Positions 6,042 to 9,937 of a stretch of DNA of 9,937 bases are shown here, piece by piece (position 1 is the stretch's first letter; each line of letters starts with the position of its first letter). The position numbers were made by a program, and so were the translations under genes. The DNA is from Kiloniellales bacterium (GTDB taxonomy: Bacteria > Pseudomonadota > Alphaproteobacteria > Kiloniellales > JAKSBE01): positions 1-9,937 of the forward strand of contig JASJAL010000138.1 in the NCBI GenBank assembly GCA_030067055.1. The letters run 5' to 3'. The notes under the pieces are model-generated. The model saw nothing but the letters and a program-made list of their open reading frames with translations. It was not told the DNA's origin and searched no databases.

Positions 6042-6746
6042 TTGGTCCGATTTGAAGACGCCGGTTTTCGGTACGGCTCCGGTCCTTTCGTCTTTCAAGA
6101 CGCGACGTTTCATTTGGAGCCAGGCTCCTTTCACTTCGTTCTTGGCGCCAGCGGGGCCGGCAAATCTTCGCTTCTCAAGCTGATGTATCTGGCGCTCTCG
6201 CCGACCCTGGGCCGGGTCAGCCTGTTCGGGCGCAGCGTGTCCGAGCTCAGCCGTAACGAGCTGGCCAACATGCGCCGCCGGATCGGCGTGATCTTTCAGG
6301 ACTTCCGCCTGCTCGATCATCTCTCGGCGATGGAGAACGTCGCCCTGCCCCTGCGCGTCTCCGGGCAGCACGACGAGCGCGTCCAGCAACACGTCATCGA
6401 GCTGCTCGCCTGGGTCGGTCTGGCCGAGCAATTGCAGGCCCTGCCTCCGACTCTGTCCGGCGGCGAGCAGCAGCGCGTCGCGATCGCCCGCGCGGTGATC
6501 GGGCGGCCCAGCCTGCTGATCGCCGACGAGCCGACCGGCAATGTCGACGATCGCATCGCGGTACGCCTGCTCTACCTCTTCGAAGAACTCAACAAGATGG
6601 GCACGACCGTGGTCATTGCCACCCACAACGAGGGCCTCGCTGCCCGCTTCGCCCAGCCCATCCTGCGGCTGCAGGACGGCCAGGTCCGCTATGTCGCGCC
6701 CGGCTATCGGCGCAGTTTCAGCCTCGCCAGGGGGAGCGGAAGCTGA
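6042..6746 (+). CDS. ftsE: Cell-division ATP-binding protein FtsE
   Basis: A 234-residue ABC ATPase of normal FtsE length. Motifs: Walker [10 protein letters not shown] (35-43), Q-loop glutamine Q86 in IFQDFRLL, signature LSGGEQQR (139-146), Walker B LLIADEP (158-164) with catalytic E163, and the switch histidine H195 in ATHNEG. The [11 protein letters not shown] and DEPTGNVD blocks and the overall size match FtsE rather than a LolD-type transporter, and the gene directly precedes ftsX. FtsEX acts at the division septum, using ATP to control cell-wall hydrolases in the periplasm. The TTG start is supported by GAGGAG seven bases upstream. The stop is directly followed by the ftsX ATG with no gap. 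The promoter region is shared with the divergent zitP-like gene and is rich in GANTC sites. Confidence 0.95.
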   Translation: MVRFEDAGFRYGSGPFVFQDATFHLEPGSFHFVLGASGAGKSSLLKLMYLALSPTLGRVSLFGRSVSELSRNELANMRRRIGVIFQDFRLLDHLSAMENVALPLRVSGQHDERVQQHVIELLAWVGLAEQLQALPPTLSGGEQQRVAIARAVIGRPSLLIADEPTGNVDDRIAVRLLYLFEELNKMGTTVVIATHNEGLAARFAQPILRLQDGQVRYVAPGYRRSFSLARGSGS

Positions 6747-7637
6747 ATGGCCTCGGCGCATTTGGATGTGCCCTTCGACCGTGATGGCTCAGCCCGCTTC
6801 CTGCCCTGGCTGATCGGCTTCATGGTCTATCTGGCCGCGCTGTCGCTGGTCAGCGCGCTGGCCATGAACAAGATCCTCGACCGCTGGGACCGCGGCCTCG
6901 CCGGCCAGCTCACCCTGCAGATCCCACCGCCCGAGCCGACGGAGGAGCTGGACCGGCGCGAGCAACGGCTGGACCGGGTGATCGAGATCCTGACCAGTAC
7001 CACCGGGGTCACCGGCGCGGTGGTCCTGGACCCGGCGGATATGAACAAGCTTCTGGTGCCCTGGCTGGGCGAAGGGGCGCTCGAAGAGGACCTGCCGCTG
7101 CCGGACCTGATCGCCGTGCAGCTCGACCCCTCGGCACCGCCCGACCTCGATGCGCTCCAGCGCCGCCTTTCGCAAGCCGTGCCCGGCATCCAAAGCGATA
7201 GCCATCAGGCCTACCTGACACGGCTCTTGAGCCTGACCCGTTCGATCCAGATCGTCGCCGCGGTGGTCGTCCTGCTGGTTGGCTTGTCCGCCGTCCTGGC
7301 CGTCGTTTTCGTCACCAACACGGGCTTGTCCATCCACCGCCACGTGATCGAAGTGCTGCACATGATCGGCGCCCACGACGACTACGTGGCACAGCAATTC
7401 CAGCGCTACGCCTTCAAGCTCGGCCTGCGCGGCGGATTCCTCGGCCTGGTCCTCGCGGTGCCGACGGTCTTGCTGGTCGGACGTCAGTTCGATGCCAGCG
7501 AAGTCACCCTGCTGCCGGATCTGGCGCTGTCGCCCGTGGATTGGGCCGCGGTCGCCCTGCTGCCGCTGATCGCTGCGGTGATCGCGATGATGACCGCGCG
7601 ATTCACTGTGCTTCGGACGCTGGTCCAGCTGCTCTAG
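6747..7637 (+). CDS. ftsX: Cell-division membrane protein FtsX
   Basis: A 296-residue partner of FtsE with the expected four membrane helices: about residues 19-40, 168-190, 226-245 and 266-285. Between helices 1 and 2 lies a periplasmic domain (about 45-165) of the kind that contacts hydrolase regulators; after helix 2 comes the conserved cytoplasmic segment with HVIEVLHMIGAHDDYVAQQF (199-218), typical of FtsX. The protein lacks the long N-terminal cytoplasmic extension of the E. coli version, as is usual in alphaproteobacteria. ATG directly follows the ftsE stop, so the pair should be made in balanced amounts. No EnvC-type hydrolase activator gene is seen in this window. Confidence 0.93.
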   Translation: MASAHLDVPFDRDGSARFLPWLIGFMVYLAALSLVSALAMNKILDRWDRGLAGQLTLQIPPPEPTEELDRREQRLDRVIEILTSTTGVTGAVVLDPADMNKLLVPWLGEGALEEDLPLPDLIAVQLDPSAPPDLDALQRRLSQAVPGIQSDSHQAYLTRLLSLTRSIQIVAAVVVLLVGLSAVLAVVFVTNTGLSIHRHVIEVLHMIGAHDDYVAQQFQRYAFKLGLRGGFLGLVLAVPTVLLVGRQFDASEVTLLPDLALSPVDWAAVALLPLIAAVIAMMTARFTVLRTLVQLL

Positions 7638-7655
7638 ACCCCTGCGCCCACGACC

Positions 7656-8285
7656 ATGGCCGGCGAACTCGACTCTCCCAAGACCTGGACTCCGCGGCAA
7701 AGGCTGATCCGCATCCTCGCCCTGTTCGGCGTGCTGGCGGTGCTCTGGGCTATTGGGCTGTTCTGGTTCGCCTCAGCCTTGGAGACCGAGCCGGAACTCA
7801 GCGACCGCCAGACCAATGCGATCGTCGTCCTCACCGGTGGAAGCCTCCGCGTCGAGCAGGGAATCGAGCTGCTGTCGCGCGGCCTCGCCGACAAGCTCTT
7901 CGTTTCCGGCGTGGCCCAGGGAGTCGACGTCAAGCAGCTGCTGAAGATCTCACGCGAGGCGCCTGAGGACCTCTCCTGCTGCATCGCCCTGGGCTACGAA
8001 GCCGACGACACGGCCGGCAACGCGCGCGAGACCGCCGACTGGATGCAGGCCCAGGGCTACGCCTCCTTGCGATTGGTCACCGCCGCCTATCACATGCCGC
8101 GCAGCCTGTTGGAGTTTCGCCGGACCATGCCGCAAGTCGAGATCCTCCCGCACCCGGTTTTCCCGGCGCACGTCAAGCAGGCGGACTGGTGGCGCTGGCC
8201 GGGCAGCACCATCCTGCTGATCTCGGAATACAACAAGTACCTGATCGCCAGATTTCGCGCCTTTGTCGTGCCGGTCGCGAAATGA
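7656..8285 (+). CDS. YdcF / SanA-ElyC family (DUF218) membrane-anchored protein
   Basis: A 209-residue protein with one N-terminal membrane helix (about 19-40) and a DUF218 domain facing the periplasm. Family marks: AIVVLTGG (55-62), RVEQGIELLSRGLADKLFVSG (65-85), a TAGNARETADWM segment (119-130) and VTAAYHMPRSLLEFRR (141-156). Members such as SanA and ElyC in E. coli affect envelope integrity and lipid-carrier-dependent cell-wall steps; the precise reaction is not known to me. It follows ftsX after 18 bases and overlaps the next gene by four bases (ATGA). The ATG has no clear Shine-Dalgarno sequence, but no better in-frame start exists after the ftsX stop. In other alphaproteobacteria a gene of this kind also follows ftsX, as I recall. 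Confidence 0.85.
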   Translation: MAGELDSPKTWTPRQRLIRILALFGVLAVLWAIGLFWFASALETEPELSDRQTNAIVVLTGGSLRVEQGIELLSRGLADKLFVSGVAQGVDVKQLLKISREAPEDLSCCIALGYEADDTAGNARETADWMQAQGYASLRLVTAAYHMPRSLLEFRRTMPQVEILPHPVFPAHVKQADWWRWPGSTILLISEYNKYLIARFRAFVVPVAK

Positions 8286-9037
8286 CGCGGCTTCGCTCGC
8301 TGCTGTACAACGCCTTGTTCCTGCTGTGGAGCGTCGGCATGCACGTCATCAGCATTCCGCTCCTGTTCGGTCCCGGCGCAGGGATCTACCTGGTGGGCGG
8401 GATCTGGGCGCGGGGCTGCGTGCTCCTGCTGCGTGCGGTCTGCGGCCTCGGCTATCGGATCGAGGGCTTGGAGAACCTGCCGGACCGGCCGGTGGTGATC
8501 GCCGCCAAGCACCAGTCGATCTGGGAGACCCTGGCCTTTTGCCACATCTTCCAGAAGCCGATCTTCGTGCTCAAGCAGGAGCTGCTTACGATCCCCTTCT
8601 ATGGCTGGTACCTCAAGCGCATGGGGATGATCGCCATCGACCGCCAGGGTGGCGCCAGCGCCTTGCGTCGGATGCTCGCCGAGGCGCAGCAAACCCTGGA
8701 CGCCGGCAAGCACATCGTCATCTTTCCAGAAGGCACGCGCACCGAGCCGGGGCAGCGACGCGCCTATCATCCCGGCGTGGCCGCGCTCTACAAGCAACTG
8801 GGTGTGCCGGTGCTGCCGGTCGCCCTCAACTCCGGGCTGTTCTGGCCGGCCAAGAGCTTTCGACAGAAGCCTGGTCAGATCACGGTCAAGCTACTGCCGC
8901 CGCTGCCCCCCGGGATGGATCGCCGCGAGTTCATCGGTCAGCTGGAGCGGGCGATCGAGGACGCCAGCCTGGCCTTGCTGCCGGATCAGGGATGCGGCGG
9001 CGACAAGCTTGTGGATAACTCTGTGGGCAAATCCTAA
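8282..9037 (+). CDS. 1-acyl-sn-glycerol-3-phosphate acyltransferase family protein
   Basis: A 251-residue PlsC-family acyltransferase, which would transfer an acyl chain to lysophosphatidic acid to make phosphatidic acid at the inner membrane. Hydrophobic segments lie at about 8-28 and 33-52. Acyltransferase motifs in order: KHQSIWET (76-83, catalytic H77), the GMIAIDRQG block (115-123), FPEGTR (148-153) and VPVLPVALNSG (175-185). The usual HX4D appears as HX4E (H77, E82), a variant I recall from alphaproteobacterial relatives. The start is the ATG at 8282 overlapping the previous stop (ATGA); the frame is open further upstream within the ydcF-like gene but this is a shadow. The last 15 residues (GCGGDKLVDNSVGKS) look unconserved and their DNA carries a perfect DnaA box. 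Substrate specificity cannot be told from sequence. Confidence 0.88.
   Translation: MTRLRSLLYNALFLLWSVGMHVISIPLLFGPGAGIYLVGGIWARGCVLLLRAVCGLGYRIEGLENLPDRPVVIAAKHQSIWETLAFCHIFQKPIFVLKQELLTIPFYGWYLKRMGMIAIDRQGGASALRRMLAEAQQTLDAGKHIVIFPEGTRTEPGQRRAYHPGVAALYKQLGVPVLPVALNSGLFWPAKSFRQKPGQITVKLLPPLPPGMDRREFIGQLERAIEDASLALLPDQGCGGDKLVDNSVGKS
9010..9018 (-). promoter_or_regulatory. Perfect DnaA box, with a degenerate copy at 9022-9030
   Basis: TGTGGATAA on the + strand is the complement of TTATCCACA, the consensus DnaA box. TGTGGGCAA at 9022-9030 matches 7 of 9 positions, same orientation, 12 bases on. Both fall in the last codons of the acyltransferase gene, about 200 bases before the ribonucleotide reductase start. 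Binding by DnaA is inferred. Confidence 0.5.
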
Positions 9038-9038
9038 C

Positions 9039-9055
9039 TCCTGGTGCCGCCAGGA
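9039..9055 (+). terminator. Hairpin after the ftsEX-ydcF-plsC operon
   Basis: TCCTGG-TGCCG-CCAGGA is a perfect 6-bp stem with a 5-base loop starting one base after the acyltransferase stop codon. It is followed by CTTTCC, a weak T-run, so an intrinsic terminator is possible but not strong. Confidence 0.45.
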
Positions 9056-9106
9056 CTTTCCGACGCCGCCTGGGAGAACAAGAGCCGAACCTCGCGTTGA
9101 CCCGCT

Positions 9107-9133
9107 GCGCTTCGACGCCTAACTTCGAGGCGC
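9107..9133 (+). other. Stem-loop in the ribonucleotide reductase leader
   Basis: GCGCTTCGA (9107-9115) and TCGAGGCGC (9125-9133) pair over nine positions with one U-G wobble and a 9-base loop. It is not followed by a T-run. It lies in the 193-base non-coding stretch 9038-9230, in which I see no gene and no B12-box (GCCACTG). Confidence 0.4.
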
Positions 9134-9145
9134 CGCAAGGTAGGT

Positions 9146-9191
9146 GGGAACAACCGTGTAGTTCCCGGAAACTCTTGCTTCCCAGGGAAGC
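9146..9191 (+). other. Four-arm inverted-repeat array upstream of the ribonucleotide reductase gene
   Basis: Arms are GGGAAC (9146-9151), GTTCCC (9161-9166), CTTCCC (9178-9183) and GGGAAG (9185-9190). The first two form a 6-bp stem with a 9-base loop; the last two lie in a perfect 15-base palindrome GCTTCCC-A-GGGAAGC (9177-9191). Because the cores are the same (GGGAA/TTCCC), arm 1 can also pair with arm 3 and arm 2 with arm 4, giving exclusive alternatives. This could be a switching leader or clustered operator sites. Confidence 0.35.
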
Positions 9192-9230
9192 GACTCGCTC
9201 CGACGATCGATATATCGCGGTGGGGCCAAG

Positions 9231-9937
9231 GTGACACCAGGATTCAGCGCCATCTCCCAGCGCATCTGGGACATGAAGTACCGCCTCAAGACGGCCGAAG
9301 GCGGCGCTGTGGATAAGACCTTGGAGGACAGCTGGCGGCGGGTGGCCAGCGCGCTGGCCCAGCCGGAGGCCGACCCCGAAGCCTGGGCCGAGCGCTTCTA
9401 CGAAGCCCTGGTCGATTTCCAGTTTATCCCGGCCGGCCGGATCCTGGCCGGCGCCGGGTCCCGGCGCGACGTCACGCTTTTCAACTGTTTCGTCATGGGC
9501 AGCGTGCCGGACAACATGGCCGGGATCTTCGAGCACCTGAAGGAGGCCGCCCTGACCATGCAGCAGGGCGGCGGCATCGGCTACGACTTCTCGACCCTCC
9601 GGCCGAGGGGCGCGCCGGTGCGCGGGGTCGGCGCCGACGCCTCGGGACCGCTCAGCTTCATGGACGTCTGGGACGCGATGTGCCGGACGATCATGAGCGC
9701 CGGCTATCGGCGCGGCGCCATGATGGGAACGCTGCGCTGCGACCATCCGGACATCGAGGCCTTCATCGAGGCCAAGGCCGAGCCCGGCCGGCTGCGCATG
9801 TTCAACCTCTCGATCCTGGTCACCGATGCCTTCATGGAGGCGCTGCGCGAGGACGCACCCTGGGAGCTGGCCTTCGGCGGCACGACCTACAAGGTCGTCC
9901 AGGCCCGCGATCTCTGGGACAAGATCATGCGCGCCAC
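9231..9937 (+). CDS. nrdJ: Adenosylcobalamin-dependent (class II) ribonucleotide reductase, N-terminal part
   Basis: The first 235 codons; the gene runs off the window. Class II reductases make deoxyribonucleotides from ribonucleotides with a coenzyme-B12 radical and need no oxygen. Visible features: an N-terminal region with IWDMKYRLK, PAGRILAGAGS (67-77), the redox-active cysteine C86 in LFNCFVMGSVPDN, EAALTMQQGGGIGYDFSTLRP (105-125, glycine loop), GYRRGAMMGTLRCDHPDIEAFIEAK and MFNLSILVTDAFM. The radical-bearing cysteine and C-terminal cysteine pair would lie beyond the window. The GTG start is the only standard start codon between the upstream in-frame stop at 9159 and the conserved region; GGTGGGG at 9219-9225 may serve as ribosome site. 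It has a separate leader from the preceding operon. A perfect DnaA box lies inside codons 26-29. Confidence 0.93.
   Translation, partial: MTPGFSAISQRIWDMKYRLKTAEGGAVDKTLEDSWRRVASALAQPEADPEAWAERFYEALVDFQFIPAGRILAGAGSRRDVTLFNCFVMGSVPDNMAGIFEHLKEAALTMQQGGGIGYDFSTLRPRGAPVRGVGADASGPLSFMDVWDAMCRTIMSAGYRRGAMMGTLRCDHPDIEAFIEAKAEPGRLRMFNLSILVTDAFMEALREDAPWELAFGGTTYKVVQARDLWDKIMRA
9308..9316 (-). promoter_or_regulatory. Second perfect DnaA box, inside the start of nrdJ
   Basis: TGTGGATAA again, same orientation as the box at 9010-9018 and 298 bases from it, within nrdJ codons 26-29. With the first box it brackets the presumed nrdJ promoter. As it is coding sequence, chance is possible, but two perfect 9-mers this close in GC-rich DNA is unexpected. 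Confidence 0.45.

Noticed and set aside
6789..7700. Open frame of 303 codons antisense to ftsX
   Set aside because: Shadow of ftsX codon structure; His/Gln/Arg-rich translation with no domain.
9205..9220. NrdR box around the palindrome CGATATATCG (9208-9217)
   Set aside because: Only the central ATATAT agrees with the NrdR consensus; the outer ACAC/GTGT parts are missing and there is no second box at the usual spacing.
9038..9230. Cobalamin riboswitch upstream of the B12-dependent reductase
   Set aside because: No B12-box (GCCACTG) and no clear conserved cobalamin core could be found on the + strand; the GGGAAC and GGTG pieces are not in the expected order.
9010..9316. A replication origin around the DnaA boxes
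   Set aside because: Only two perfect boxes, no AT-rich unwinding region and no origin-linked genes nearby; gene regulation is the simpler reading.
6700..9720. Shared string GGCTATCGGCGC in ftsE and nrdJ as a repeat element
   Set aside because: Both copies encode Gly-Tyr-Arg-Arg in frame with common codons; there is no flanking similarity, so it is coincidence.
8931..9746. Antisense open frame of 271 codons across the plsC/nrdJ region
   Set aside because: It spans both coding DNA and the hairpin-rich leader, shows no known domain and overlaps confidently assigned genes.

Overview
This is a GC-rich chromosomal segment from an alphaproteobacterium, probably a Rhodospirillales-like lineage (the order is inferred). 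The assignment rests on a DUF4175/TIGR02302 membrane protein, a ZitP-like zinc-ribbon/DUF3426 protein, a CpdR-like receiver with a perfect CtrA-type site (TTAA-N7-TTAA) upstream, and clustered GANTC (CcrM) sites. The content is mostly core genome. I see no insertion sequence, phage, CRISPR array, tRNA or rRNA.

Region 1 (1-4272, + strand) is a tightly packed operon: the 3' end of argH, a small LptM-type lipoprotein gene, lysA, and an 826-residue DUF4175 membrane/coiled-coil protein. Every junction is a 4-base stop/start overlap (TTGA, ATGA, GTGA), so translational coupling is likely. argH and lysA serve arginine and lysine/peptidoglycan-precursor metabolism. The lipoprotein and DUF4175 protein point to the envelope.

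Region 2 (4351-5697, - strand) converges on region 1. It holds a ZitP-like polar zinc-ribbon membrane protein followed by a CpdR-like single-domain response regulator. The 267-base gap between them carries a possible terminator for the first gene, a perfect CtrA-type site next to a GANTC site, and a GAAA-tetraloop hairpin in the presumed regulator leader.

Region 3 (5698-6041) is a 344-base divergent regulatory region with five GANTC sites. One lies between the -35 and -10 of a good promoter for the zitP-like gene; the others lie on the ftsE side.

Region 4 (6042-9037, + strand) is an apparent operon ftsE-ftsX-ydcF family-plsC family, covering division, envelope and phospholipid functions. It ends with a short hairpin directly after the last stop.

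Region 5 (9038-9937) is a 193-base leader rich in inverted repeats, followed by the first 235 codons of an adenosylcobalamin-dependent class II ribonucleotide reductase. Two perfect DnaA boxes (TTATCCACA on the - strand) flank its start. No B12-box was found in the leader.

The window contains no obviously new multi-gene system. Its main interest is regulatory: CtrA-, CcrM- and DnaA-type sites all sit beside polarity, division and dNTP-supply genes.
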